Source: JALZKA01 sp963734015 (lineage in GTDB: Bacteria; Actinomycetota; Thermoleophilia; Solirubrobacterales; 70-9). From it: a DNA stretch of 64,000 nt. Location of the stretch: the NCBI GenBank assembly GCA_963734015.1, contig CAVTFG010000012.1:124001-188000 (forward strand), read 5' to 3'. The notes beneath the pieces were generated by a model that saw only the letters and a list, made by a program, of their open reading frames with translations, had not been told where the DNA came from and did no database searches. The position numbers were made by a program, and so were the translations under genes. Below are positions 1 through 8,656 of the stretch, piece after piece. How positions within the stretch are numbered: position 1 is the first letter of the stretch; each line of letters begins with the position of its first letter.

Positions 1-150
1 CTTCTCGGCGCTCTCCGAGTCCGACCGGTAGTTGACGCCGACCGCCCAGCCGTCGGAGGCGAGCGCACGGGCCGTCGCCGCGCCGATGCCGCGCGCGGCA
101 CCGGTGACGATCGCGCAACCTTCCGGCCTGCCGTTGCCTTCGGCCATCAT
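1..150 (-). CDS. fabG: 3-oxoacyl-ACP reductase (FabG-type SDR), 5' part only
   Basis: Only the first 50 codons are inside the window; the gene runs off the left edge. The translation carries the SDR nucleotide-binding motif (VTGAARGIGAA) followed by the first helix of a Rossmann fold, as in NADPH-dependent 3-oxoacyl-ACP reductases. The start ATG (148-150) overlaps the fabH stop as ATGA, so translation is probably coupled. Its position behind fabD and fabH argues for FabG, the reductive step of fatty-acid elongation, rather than an unrelated SDR, but substrate cannot be read from this fragment. Confidence 0.75.
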   Translation of the reverse strand, partial: MMAEGNGRPEGCAIVTGAARGIGAATARALASDGWAVGVNYRSDSESAEK

Positions 151-1205
151 CGAGACATCTCCCTTACCAGGGGGGCAAAGTCCGTTTCGCGACGTGCGTC
201 GCTCATCAGATACCTGCCCTCCCACTCCAGAACAGTGGCGCCCCAGGTGAGGCCGCCGCCGAAGGCCGCGAGGAGGATGCGGTCACCCGGCTTCACCCGG
301 CCGTCCTCGATCGCGGTCGCAAGCGCGATCGGGACGGAGGCGGCGGAAGTGTTGCCGTAGCGCGAGATGCACTCGACCACCCGGTCGGAGTCCAGGACCA
401 GCCGCTGCGCCAGCGCCCGCAGGATCCGCGCGTTCGCCTGGTGGTAGATGAAGAGGTCGATCTGGCCGAGCGTCAATCCCACGGCACCGGCGGCCTCCAG
501 GCTCGCCTGCGCCATCCGGCTGACCGCCTCGCGGAAGGTGTCCTGTCCCTGCATGCGGATCAGTGCCTCGTCGCGCTCGACCCGGACCATCTCGGCCTGG
601 GCACCGTCGCTGCCGAGCACGAACGGGCCGAAGCCCGACCCCGATCCGGGCCTGACGACCGCCGCGCCCGCCCCGTCGCCGAACAGTGCCGCGGTCGAGC
701 GATCGTCGTGGTCAGTGAGTGTGGTGAGCCATTCGGCGCCGATCACGAGGATCGCCTCGGCGCGCCCTGCCTCGATCTGAGCGGCGGCCATCGCGAGCGC
801 CTTGACGAAGCCGGTGCAGGCGGCGTTGACGTCGAGCGCGCCCGCCTCGAGCGCGCCGATCCGGTCAGCCACCAGCGGCGCGAGTGCAGGTGTGAGTCGG
901 TCGTGGCTCATCGTGGCCACCAGGACCTGGTCGATCTCGGACGGCTCCACGCCGGCATCGGCCAGGGCGCCCTCCGCCGCATCGGAAGCCAGTGAGAGGA
1001 GGTCCTCGCCCTCGGAGAGCACGCGGCGCTCGTGCACGCCCGTTCGGGCGACGATCCAGCCGGGATCGATTCCCAGGCGCGCGGCGATCGGCTCGTTCTC
1101 GACGACCCGCGCGGGGACGGACATCGCAACCCCGGCGATCGCCGCCGGGCGGAGAGTCCGCTGCTCGAGAGCGCCGGTCCGTTCCTGCACGGCCGCCTCA
1201 GGCAT
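147..1205 (-). CDS. fabH: Beta-ketoacyl-ACP synthase III
   Basis: A 352-residue thiolase-fold enzyme that starts fatty-acid synthesis by condensing an acyl-CoA with malonyl-ACP. The catalytic triad is visible: Cys130 in NAACTGF, His255 in IYHQAN and Asn285 in GNTSAAS. The C-terminal AAFGGGLTWGA loop is also typical. The first ~18 residues before LRPAAIAGV are an extension without clear homology, so an internal start is possible. The ATG overlaps the end of fabD by 8 bases and the stop overlaps the fabG start, giving a fabD-fabH-fabG operon. KASIII paralogues in actinobacteria can also serve secondary metabolism; the fabD/fabG neighbours favour the housekeeping role. Confidence 0.92.
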   Translation of the reverse strand: MPEAAVQERTGALEQRTLRPAAIAGVAMSVPARVVENEPIAARLGIDPGWIVARTGVHERRVLSEGEDLLSLASDAAEGALADAGVEPSEIDQVLVATMSHDRLTPALAPLVADRIGALEAGALDVNAACTGFVKALAMAAAQIEAGRAEAILVIGAEWLTTLTDHDDRSTAALFGDGAGAAVVRPGSGSGFGPFVLGSDGAQAEMVRVERDEALIRMQGQDTFREAVSRMAQASLEAAGAVGLTLGQIDLFIYHQANARILRALAQRLVLDSDRVVECISRYGNTSAASVPIALATAIEDGRVKPGDRILLAAFGGGLTWGATVLEWEGRYLMSDARRETDFAPLVREMSR

Positions 1206-2036
1206 GGCTCGCCACCGCCTCGTCCAGATTGCGCTTGACCAGCTTGGTGAGGACGTCGCCGGGACCGGTCTCGACGAAGCGTCTCGACCCCGCGTTCGCG
1301 GAGCGTCCGGACCGTCTGGCGCCAGCGCACCGGCCTGACCAGGGCGTCGGCCAACTCAGAACGTGGGGAGATGAACTCGCGCGCCGTCGCGCACGAGACG
1401 ACCGGGGTCCGCGGCTCGCGGAACTCGACGTCTGCGAGTGCATCGCGGAATCCGGCCACGGCGGACTCCATCTCCTGCGAGTGGAATGCGCCCGCCACCG
1501 GCAGCCGCAGTGCGCGGAGCCCCGCCGACCGGGCGCTGCGCCGGGCCGCGTCGAGCGCGTCGGCCGGGCCGGCGACCACCAGCTGCTCCGGCGCGTTGTC
1601 GTTCGCGACGGTCAGCTCGTGCTCGTCGGCAAGCTCGAGGGCGGGTTCGCGCGCGCCGATCAGGGCGAGCATGCCTCCACCCCCGCGTTCCGCCGCCTCC
1701 TGCATCAGCGCGCCGCGCCGGACCGCGAGGCGCAGGCCATCGGCGTGGTCCATGGCGTCCGCTGCGGCGAGCGCCGCCAGCTCGCCCAGCGAGTGACCGG
1801 CCATCCAGGCCGGCGTCGCGGGTCCGCAGGCGCTCCCACCCGGCAAGGGCGGCGCAGTAGATCGCGGGCTGTGCGAAGCGGGTGCCGTCCGGCACGCGCT
1901 CGAAGGGATCCGAGCCGACGAGCTCGGTGGCGAGCGCGAGCAGCTCAGGCCTGGCCCCCGCGACGGTCTCGCGCATGCCTGGCTCCTGGCTCCCCTGGCC
2001 GGGGAACATCATTGCTGTGAGTGGCGACTTGCTCAC
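1198..2036 (-). pseudogene. fabD: Malonyl-CoA:ACP transacylase FabD, two frameshifts
   Basis: The product loads malonate onto acyl carrier protein. The N-terminal frame from ATG 2036 shows FPGQGSQ. The middle frame carries the nucleophile elbow GHSLGE and the catalytic His in GAFHSQEM. The last frame ends with ETGPGDVLTKLVKRN, the usual FabD C-terminus. These pieces lie in three frames, with switches near 1825 and near 1280, and the span (839 bases) is not a multiple of three. Together they cover a normal full-length FabD of about 280 residues with all catalytic residues. This essential gene is therefore more likely hit by two base-calling indels than truly dead. The stop overlaps the fabH start. 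Confidence 0.85.
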
Positions 2037-2082
2037 GTCACTGATACTTCCCCGCCCGGCGCCCGAGGTCAGCCCCGGCGCG

Positions 2083-2115
2083 CCCCATTCCCCCCGTTCG
2101 TGGGGGGTGGCGGGG
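2083..2115 (-). terminator. Possible GC-rich hairpin terminator
   Basis: In the 115-base gap between the response-regulator stop and the fabD start there is a six-C run (2090-2095), a six-base loop and a six-G run (2102-2107), with imperfect extension of the stem on both sides. It lies just after the regulator gene, where a terminator would be expected. There is no U tract on either strand, and the G-rich repeats that follow (to about 2142) could be simple low-complexity sequence. Confidence 0.35.
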
Positions 2116-2151
2116 AGATGCGGGGGGTGATGCGGGGGGTGGAACGCCTGT

Positions 2152-2760
2152 TCAGGTGATGAGGCCCTGGCGCTGGGCGGCCTTGACGGCTTCGGTGCGG
2201 TTACGCACGCCCAGCTTCCGGTAGATCGCGGAGGTGTGCTCCTTGACCGTGTGCGGAGACAGGAACAGGGCCTGAGCGATCTCGGCGTTCGTGGAGCCGT
2301 GCGAGATGTGCGTCACGACCTCGCGCTCGCGGGGCGAGAGCGCGACCTCGCTCTCCTCGGGCCCCGGCGCGAACACCTCCTGCCCCAGCGCGACCATCCG
2401 CACCGCGCGGACGACGTCCGCCGCCCCCCAGTCCTTCGAGACGAACCCCGAGGCCCCGGCGGCGCGCGCCACCGCCGGCGATATCCGCCCGGCGCCCGAG
2501 ATCAAGAGCACCTTCATCTCGGGGTCCGCGCGCCGAAGCTCCTCCGCCACCTCCGCGCCCGACTCGCCGGACAGGAAGAGGTCGACCAGGGCCACGTGCG
2601 GCTTCAGCCGGGCAGCCTGGCGGAGCGCATCGTCCCCCCCGGTGGCCGCCGCGCAGCTCTTCACCCAGGCCTGCCGTTCGAGCAACAGGCGAAATCCCCA
2701 GTGGACGACGTCGTGGTCGTCCACGACGAGCACGCGAAGGCCATCAGCCGGCGTCGCCAT
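2152..2760 (-). CDS. NarL/LuxR-family response regulator
   Basis: The receiver domain (residues ~8-120) shows the acidic pair and phosphoacceptor Asp in VVDDHD and HVALVDLF and the conserved Lys in GFVSKDW. The C-terminal LuxR-type helix-turn-helix has the LSPREREVVTHISHG and NAEIAQALFLSPHTVKEHT signatures. It is probably phosphorylated by the adjacent histidine kinase and binds DNA as a dimer. The ATG at 2760 is chosen because GGAGG lies three bases upstream; a GTG seven codons earlier lacks this. The gene overlaps the 3' end of the kinase reading frame. Confidence 0.9.
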   Translation of the reverse strand: MATPADGLRVLVVDDHDVVHWGFRLLLERQAWVKSCAAATGGDDALRQAARLKPHVALVDLFLSGESGAEVAEELRRADPEMKVLLISGAGRISPAVARAAGASGFVSKDWGAADVVRAVRMVALGQEVFAPGPEESEVALSPREREVVTHISHGSTNAEIAQALFLSPHTVKEHTSAIYRKLGVRNRTEAVKAAQRQGLIT

Positions 2761-3818
2761 CGTCCTCCGACAGTTGGGCACACCAAGCGCACGCGCCAGC
2801 GCTCGTCGCCGATCGGCCCGAACTCCACCACGCCCTCGTGACGCAGCGCCTCCATCGAGGCGAGGCGCAAGCCAAGGCCGGCCCCCGGAGCGGCCGGGGG
2901 CGCCCCGTCGTTCGCGACCTCGAGGGTCAGCGCGTCGCCCTCCTGCCCGATCTCGATCTCGATCTCCTTGGGGTTGGCGTGCTTGCCGATATTGCGGAGC
3001 GCCTCGGACAGCACGGATTGGGTGAGCGGCTCCAGCCGCGGAGGCACCCGGACCGCGCTCTGCCAGCGCACGCGGACGCGCTGGTCCTCCTCGGCGAGCC
3101 GGTCGAGCAGCCCGCGCAGGGTCAGCTTCGTCTCGCGCTCGGGTGGTGCGAGCCCGCGCTCGAGCGCGCCGCGGAGCTCGCGCAGCACCGTGCGTAGCTC
3201 CTCGTCGGCACGGGCGCGGTCGTCCTCGGTGAGCGTGCCCTCGGCGCCCAGCACCAGCGAGAGCGCAAACAGGCGCTGGATCACCTGCTCGTGGAGCTCA
3301 CGGGTGAGTGCGATGCGCTCGTCCAGCTGGTGCGCGCGCTCGCGCTCGCGCGTCGCCTGCTCGACGCTCGCGACCAGTGCCGCGGCGCGGCCGAGCGTGC
3401 GCAGCGGCAGGCGCTCGGCCTCGTCCAACTCGAACGGCTCGCCGCCGTGGTCGGCAAAGATCACTCCGAGCCAGCGGCCGCCCGTGGCGACCGGAACGCA
3501 GGCGACGGCCCTGGTGTCGACGATCCCGCGGAAGCGCTCCGGAACCTCGGCAAAGTCCGTGAACACGACCACGTCGTCGTCCTCCAGCGCCTTCTGCGCG
3601 ACCGGAGTCTCGTTCAGGTTCCCAACGAGGTGGCGCAGAAGCGCGGGCTCGACTCCGTATGCGCCGACTGCCCTGACGGCCTGGTAGGCCTCGTCGTAGA
3701 GCAGCAGGGTGGCGCGGCGGAGGCGGGTGAGCCGGCAGACGGCTGCGCAGAGGCGGTCGTAGAACTCGGCGGCCGGGATCGCGCCGGCGTGGTGCTCGCC
3801 GAGCAGTTCGACGAGCAC
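2661..3818 (-). CDS. GAF-domain sensor histidine kinase (HisKA_3 type)
   Basis: A cytosolic kinase with no membrane segment: an N-terminal GAF domain (about residues 10-165), a HisKA_3 dimerisation helix with the phosphorylated His in RELHEQVIQRL, and a HATPase_c domain with the N box EALRNIGKHA and the G box GAGLGLRL. It should pass phosphate to the NarL-type regulator directly downstream. The start at 3818 is a GTG and the frame stays open upstream, so the true start may be up to ~20 codons earlier. As given, the frame overlaps the regulator by 100 bases and ends in low-complexity sequence. A one-base shift near 2790 would end it at 2744 with an acidic tail (SEDDGDAG), which looks more natural. 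Confidence 0.85.
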   Translation of the reverse strand: MLVELLGEHHAGAIPAAEFYDRLCAAVCRLTRLRRATLLLYDEAYQAVRAVGAYGVEPALLRHLVGNLNETPVAQKALEDDDVVVFTDFAEVPERFRGIVDTRAVACVPVATGGRWLGVIFADHGGEPFELDEAERLPLRTLGRAAALVASVEQATRERERAHQLDERIALTRELHEQVIQRLFALSLVLGAEGTLTEDDRARADEELRTVLRELRGALERGLAPPERETKLTLRGLLDRLAEEDQRVRVRWQSAVRVPPRLEPLTQSVLSEALRNIGKHANPKEIEIEIGQEGDALTLEVANDGAPPAAPGAGLGLRLASMEALRHEGVVEFGPIGDERWRVRLVCPTVGGRWRRRLMAFACSSWTTTTSSTGDFACCSNGRPG

Positions 3819-4046
3819 GTCGATCGCCTGATCGCGCGCGGTGGGGGCCAGCTGGTCTATGAGTGGTCTAACCCAGGCGCGGCGCGAGGGTTACCGGCGG
3901 CACCCCCCGATCGTCGGGTCGGCCCCCGCGACATCGTCCGGTCGGACCAGCGAGCGGGGTGGGGTTTAGCCCCGCCCGAGTTCGGATAGCCGCCGATTCG
4001 GAAGAAGTTTCAGGCACGCCGCCGGCAGGGGCGGCAAGGAGGAGTC

Positions 4047-5603
4047 ATGAAGAGGTCTCGTTCCCTACGAATGCTGGCGGGCGCCGCGGCTGGTGTGCTC
4101 GCGATCGCGGCATTCGGCGCCGGCCAGGCACAAGCCGGACCGAAGAAGTGCCGGCCGGGCGCGCCCGGCGTGGGCGACGAGTACTACCCCGGCTACGGCA
4201 ACGGCGGCTACAACGTCAAGCAGTACGACCTTGACGTCGCCTACGACCCCGCCACCGACGTGCTCGAGGGCCGGGCGAAGATCCGGGCCAGGGCGACGCA
4301 GAACCTCTGCAGCTTCAATCTCGACCTCGTGGGCCTCGAGGTCCGCAAGGTTCAGGTGAACGGACGAAACGCGAAATGGAGCCGTGAAGGCCAGGAGCTC
4401 ATCGTCGATCCGAAGGGACGCCTGAAGGACGACCGGCGCTTCACCGCGAAGGTCAGCTACGACGGCGTGCCGGTCGAGTTCGAGATCCCCGGCTTCGGGA
4501 TTCCGGCGGGCTTCATGACCACCGAGGACGGCGTCACGGTCGCGGGCCAGCCGGAGGTTGCGGCCGCGTGGTTCCCCGTCAACGACCACCCGCGCGACAA
4601 GGCCGCCTACACCTTCGACGTGACCGTTCCAAGCGGCTTCGAGGTCGCCGCCAACGGCTTCCTTCGCGGCGTCGACCGCGGCGGCGGCACGTCCAAGTGG
4701 AAGTGGAACGCGCCCGAGCCGATGGCGTCGTATCTCGCGACGATCGACATCGGGCACTGGGACGTCGACCGCTATCGCACCGCTGGCCTCCCCGCGTACG
4801 ACGCCGTCGACACGGCGCTGACCGGCGGCCTGCGCACCGAGATCGACTCGTCGCTGGCTCGCCAGGGCGAGGTCCTCGGCGTGCTCGAGGACGCGTTCGG
4901 CAACTACCCGTTCCGGACGGTCGGAGCGATCGTCGACAACCAGGACGATCTCTTCTTCGCCCTCGAGACCCAGACCCGGCCGGTCTACTCGAAGTACTTC
5001 TGGCTGGACGGCGATGGCAACCCGACGAACGGTGATTCAGTCGTGGTCCACGAGCTCGCCCATCAGTGGTTCGGCGACGACGTGGCGCTTCACCGCTGGC
5101 AGGACATCTGGCTGAATGAGGGCTTCGCGACCTACGCCGAATGGCTGTGGGAGGAGTACGAGGGCCGTGCGACGCCGCAGGAGATCTTCCAGGCGGAGTA
5201 CGACGCACGCCCGGCCAACGATCCGTTCTGGACCATCGAGATCGGTGATCCGGGCGTCGACCACCTGTTCGACGAGCCGAGCTACGTGCGCGGCGGCATG
5301 ACCGTCCAGGCCCTCCGCAACGAGGTCGGCGACCGCAAGTTCTGGCGGATCGTCAAGACCTGGACGCGAACGCACAGCGGCGGCACCGGCACGACACCGC
5401 AGTTCATCCGCCTCTCGGAGCGAATCGCCGGGCGCCAGCTCGACGACCTGTTCGACCTGTGGCTGTTCACCCCGTCCAAGCCGCCGCCCGAGGCGGTCTC
5501 GGGCGACGCCGCCGGACGCCAGGCGCTGAGCGCGAGCGAGCGCGACGCGGCCGCTGATTGGTCGGCGGGCTTCAAGCAGCGCATCGCCACCGGCAGCTAC
5601 TAG
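4047..5603 (+). CDS. Secreted M1-family zinc aminopeptidase
   Basis: A gluzincin metallopeptidase releasing N-terminal residues from peptides outside the cell. It begins with a signal peptide (basic MKRSRSLR, hydrophobic stretch, cleavage near AQAGPK). An N-terminal beta-sandwich and then the catalytic domain follow, with HELAHQW (His335, Glu336, His339) and the third zinc ligand Glu358 in NEGFATYAEW. At 518 residues it is shorter than four-domain M1 enzymes and lacks the C-terminal HEAT-like part, as many secreted actinobacterial members do. The ATG is preceded by AAGGAGG. It stands alone on the plus strand, with a 228-base non-coding gap upstream in which I see no gene. Confidence 0.9.
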   Translation: MKRSRSLRMLAGAAAGVLAIAAFGAGQAQAGPKKCRPGAPGVGDEYYPGYGNGGYNVKQYDLDVAYDPATDVLEGRAKIRARATQNLCSFNLDLVGLEVRKVQVNGRNAKWSREGQELIVDPKGRLKDDRRFTAKVSYDGVPVEFEIPGFGIPAGFMTTEDGVTVAGQPEVAAAWFPVNDHPRDKAAYTFDVTVPSGFEVAANGFLRGVDRGGGTSKWKWNAPEPMASYLATIDIGHWDVDRYRTAGLPAYDAVDTALTGGLRTEIDSSLARQGEVLGVLEDAFGNYPFRTVGAIVDNQDDLFFALETQTRPVYSKYFWLDGDGNPTNGDSVVVHELAHQWFGDDVALHRWQDIWLNEGFATYAEWLWEEYEGRATPQEIFQAEYDARPANDPFWTIEIGDPGVDHLFDEPSYVRGGMTVQALRNEVGDRKFWRIVKTWTRTHSGGTGTTPQFIRLSERIAGRQLDDLFDLWLFTPSKPPPEAVSGDAAGRQALSASERDAAADWSAGFKQRIATGSY

Positions 5604-5917
5604 AACCGACGAGCGCGGCAGGCTGGCCGGGAGTGGCCGACCCTCCCGGCCGGCACTACCTTTCGACCGCCGGGCCTTGGCCGCTCAGGCCGCCCGCAAG
5701 CCGCGCGATCGAGGCTCACCGTCAGCGGCGGGAGCAGCGAGACCGCTGCAGGACGATGGCGGATCGCTTGGTCGCTTGGGATGGCGACCGACTGGCCGTG
5801 TGTGGCGACACCGAAGAGGTCGGCACATTCCCGGTGCTGAACGGTGGTCGGGGTGACGATGCCCAGCTCCCGGCTCACGTTGATGCCGCAGTTGGAGCAT
5901 TGGTCCACGTGATGCAT
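5600..5917 (-). CDS. Hypothetical small protein with one CxxC pair
   Basis: This frame fills most of the 420-base gap between the M1 peptidase and the MFS gene. The first ~50 codons have strongly GC-biased third positions, which supports real coding. The sequence contains a single Cys pair (CSNCG) near the N-terminus. The second half is Pro/Arg-rich and less convincing, so the true stop may be earlier if there is a frameshift. I do not recognise a family. The stop overlaps the end of the M1 gene in a convergent arrangement. Confidence 0.4.
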   Translation of the reverse strand: MHHVDQCSNCGINVSRELGIVTPTTVQHRECADLFGVATHGQSVAIPSDQAIRHRPAAVSLLPPLTVSLDRAACGRPERPRPGGRKVVPAGRVGHSRPACRARRF

Positions 5918-6026
5918 CGCTATGCCACCTCTGCCTCGGAGATGATGAGTTCCTGGCTCATGCCCGTACTTCGCACGGGAAGCTCGAGCGGATCACCCAG
6001 TGCGCCGCCCCCTACGCTCTGAGTGA

Positions 6027-7289
6027 GTGACCGCCACGGCGACCACCGTCAAGCGCACGTACTACACGCTGATGCTGGGGAACACGCTGGCGGCGTCGCT
6101 GATCTGGGGGATCAACACGATCTTCCTGCTGGACGCAGGGCTGAACAACTTCGAGGCCTTCGCGGCCAACGCGTTCTTCACCGCCGGAATGGTCCTGTTC
6201 GAGGTCCCGACCGGAATCGTCGCGGACATGTGGGGCCGGCGGATGTCGTTCCTGCTGGGGACGGTGACGCTGGCGGTCACGACGGCCCTCTACGTGCTCC
6301 TCTGGCAGGTCGAGGCGCCGTTCTGGAGCTGGGCGGTGGTCTCGCTGCTCCTCGGCCTTGGGTTCACGTTCTTCTCGGGGGCGGTGGAGGCATGGCTGGT
6401 CGACGCGCTGAGCGCCACCCAGTTCACCGGCCCGCTCGAGTCCGTCCTCGCCCGCGGCCAGATCATCACCGGCGTCGGGATGCTCACCGGCTCGGTGGCG
6501 GGCGGCTTTCTGGCCGAGGCGATCAGCCTCGGCTTCCCGTTCGTCGCCCGCGCGGGGATCTTGATCCTGATGTTCGCGTTCGCGTTCGCGTTCATGCACG
6601 ACATCGGCTTCCAGCCGGAACGCAGGGGCAAGCCGATCGCCGAGATGCGGCGGATCACCGCCGACTCGATCGAGTACGGATGGCGCGTCCCCTCCGTGAA
6701 GTACCTGATGCTCGCCGCCCCGTTCACCGGCGGCGTCGGGATCTACGTCTTCTACGCCCTGCAGCCCTACCTGCTCGAGCTCTACGGCGACCCCACCGCC
6801 TACGGGATCGCCGGCCTGGTCGCGGCGATCGTGGCGGGCGCGCAGATCGTGGGTGGTCTGGCCACCCCGACGCTGCGCGGCCTCTTCCGCCGCCGGACCT
6901 CGGCCCTGATCGCCGCCGAGGTCGTGTCGGTCCTGGCCCTGGTCGGGATCGGGCTGATCGAGAGCTTCGGCGCGGTGATCGCCCTGATCGCCGTCTGGGG
7001 ACTCCTGTTCGCAGCGTCGATGCCGATCCGCCAGGCCTACCTGAACGGGATGATCCCGTCGCAGCAGCGCGCGACGATCCTGTCGTTCGACTCGCTGATG
7101 AGCTCGACCGGGGGCGTTGTCGCCCAACCCCTCCTCGGCCGCGCCGCCGACGTGTGGGGGTATCCCACCTCCTACGTGCTCTCGGCCGGGATCTCGGCCC
7201 TGTCCCTGCCCTTCATCCTCAAGACGCGGGCGGAGCAGGCCCCGGCCGACGTGGGCCCGCTGCCGGCCGAGGAGCCCGCTCCCGCCTAG
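6027..7289 (+). CDS. Major facilitator superfamily transporter
   Basis: A 420-residue polytopic membrane protein with about 12 hydrophobic segments. The loop between helices 2 and 3 has the MFS motif-A form (ADMWGRRMSF), and a second half resembles the first. The first helix region and the FEVPTGIVAD segment are typical of drug-efflux-like MFS proteins of actinobacteria. The substrate is not predictable. The start is a GTG at 6027. The 3' end overlaps by four bases with the convergent alkyltransferase gene, so the two genes are not co-transcribed. Confidence 0.85.
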   Translation: MTATATTVKRTYYTLMLGNTLAASLIWGINTIFLLDAGLNNFEAFAANAFFTAGMVLFEVPTGIVADMWGRRMSFLLGTVTLAVTTALYVLLWQVEAPFWSWAVVSLLLGLGFTFFSGAVEAWLVDALSATQFTGPLESVLARGQIITGVGMLTGSVAGGFLAEAISLGFPFVARAGILILMFAFAFAFMHDIGFQPERRGKPIAEMRRITADSIEYGWRVPSVKYLMLAAPFTGGVGIYVFYALQPYLLELYGDPTAYGIAGLVAAIVAGAQIVGGLATPTLRGLFRRRTSALIAAEVVSVLALVGIGLIESFGAVIALIAVWGLLFAASMPIRQAYLNGMIPSQQRATILSFDSLMSSTGGVVAQPLLGRAADVWGYPTSYVLSAGISALSLPFILKTRAEQAPADVGPLPAEEPAPA

Positions 7290-7774
7290 AACGCCGTGAC
7301 GCCCTCGAGCTGCAGCAGGAACCGCTTGCGCTCGACGCCGCCCGCGTAGCCGGTGAGCTTGCCGTCCCTGCCGATCACGCGATGGCAGGGGACGATGATC
7401 GAGATCGGGTTGCTCCCGTTCGCCATCCCCACCGCCCGCGAGGCGGTCGGATGCCCGATCCCGCGCGCGATCTCCCCATAGCTGGCCGTGCGCCCGTACG
7501 GGATCCTCCGCAGCGCATCCCAGACCTGCTCCTGGAACTGCGTGCCGACCGGAGCCAGCCGGAGGTCGAACTCCGTGCGCTCGCCCCCGAAGTACTCGCC
7601 CAGCTGCTCACTGGCAGCGGTGAACGGCTCGCGCGCGGAACTCCAGTCCCGCCGCACCGCAACCGGCCGCCGGCCCTCCTGCATGTAGAGGCCGTGCAGC
7701 CGCTGCTCGTCGCCGATCAAGAGCAGATCGCCGACGGGGCTCTCGATCGTGGTGTGAAGCATCGTCTCGGTCAT
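7286..7774 (-). CDS. ogt: Methylated-DNA--[protein]-cysteine S-methyltransferase
   Basis: Repairs O6-alkylguanine by transferring the alkyl group to its own cysteine. The active-site motif IIVPCHRV (Cys130) is intact. It is preceded by the helix-turn-helix segment (YGRTASYGEIA) and the Arg-finger region ASRAVGMANGSNP. At 162 residues it is a stand-alone Ogt without an Ada domain. The ATG at 7774 is chosen because TTGGAGG sits just upstream; a TTG four codons earlier would overlap that ribosome binding site. Confidence 0.92.
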   Translation of the reverse strand: MTETMLHTTIESPVGDLLLIGDEQRLHGLYMQEGRRPVAVRRDWSSAREPFTAASEQLGEYFGGERTEFDLRLAPVGTQFQEQVWDALRRIPYGRTASYGEIARGIGHPTASRAVGMANGSNPISIIVPCHRVIGRDGKLTGYAGGVERKRFLLQLEGVTAF

Positions 7775-7831
7775 TTCTACCTCCAAGGAATCGCTCAGGG
7801 ATAGAACGCTCGCCCGGGCCGGGACGTGAGA

Positions 7832-8656
7832 TCAGGGGCCGAGCGTGGCCCCGGTCAGCTCCTCGCTCAGCTCCCAGAGCTTCCGGCGGGCATCCGCGTC
7901 GTAGGCCTGCGCGTCGGGGGCCGCCTCCGCCCGTCCTTCGAAGTAGCGGCCGGTCACGCCCGTGAGCTCGTCGTCCCCCGCCAGGCGCACCGTCGCCTCC
8001 GTGCCCTCGGCCACCGTGCTCAGGACCCGGCCTCCGAACCCGCGGACCATGTTGGTGTCCATGAGCGTCGCCGGGTGGAGCGCGTTCACGGTCACGTCCG
8101 GCATCCGGGCCCGAGCCGCTCGGCGAGCTCGAAGGTGAACATGATCTGGGCGAGCTTGCTCTGGTTGTAGGCGCGCATCGGGTCGTAGCCGCGCCCCAGC
8201 ATGACGTCGTCGAAGTCGATCGCCTGCTGGCCGATCGAGGCGACGTTCACGACCCGCCCCCCGCCGGACTCGAGCAGCGGCAGGAGCTCGAGCGTCAGCA
8301 GGAAGTGGGAGAGATAGTTGATCGCGAAGGTCAGCTCATGCCCGTCGCGGCTCAACCGGCGCTCCTGGATCACGACGCCGGCGTTGTTGATCAGGACGTC
8401 CAGGCGCTCGTGCTCGGCCGCGACATGGCGCGCCAGCCGTCGGGTCTCTTCCAGGGACGAGAGGTCCGCGAGGTAGCAGTGCGCCCCGTCGCCGTGCCCC
8501 GACGGCAGCCCGACGAGCACCCGCTCGAGCTTCTGTGGGTGGCGGCCGTGCACCAGGACCGACGCGCCCATCAGGGCAAGCCGGCGCGCAGCCGCCAGCC
8601 CGAGCCCGTCGGTCGAGCCCGGTGATCAGCACGGTCTTGCCCGACATCGAGGGCAT
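7832..8656 (-). pseudogene. Short-chain dehydrogenase, two frameshifts
   Basis: A retinol-dehydrogenase-like SDR. The first frame gives MSGKTVLITG. After a one-base shift near 8613 (a GGG that reads correctly as GG) the frame continues through TDGLGLAAARRLALMGASVLVHGR and LDVLINNAG to the catalytic Tyr-Lys in YNQSKLAQ. A second shift near 8100 in a GGGCCCGG run leads to the C-terminal part (VNALHPATLMDTNM...). All core motifs of the family (cofactor loop, NNAG, S-Y-K) survive, so these are probably indel errors. Its start overlaps the end of the M20 peptidase gene, making it the last gene of the peptide-uptake operon. Confidence 0.75.

Noticed and set aside
2100..2145. G-rich repeated units (TGCGGGGGGT-like) considered as a direct repeat or G-quadruplex element
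   Set aside because: Only two or three imperfect units in a short intergenic spacer; better explained as low-complexity sequence or part of a terminator stem.
6012..7127. Minus-strand open frame across the MFS transporter gene
   Set aside because: The translation is a His/Asp/Arg-rich antisense shadow; the plus strand encodes a clean 12-helix protein.
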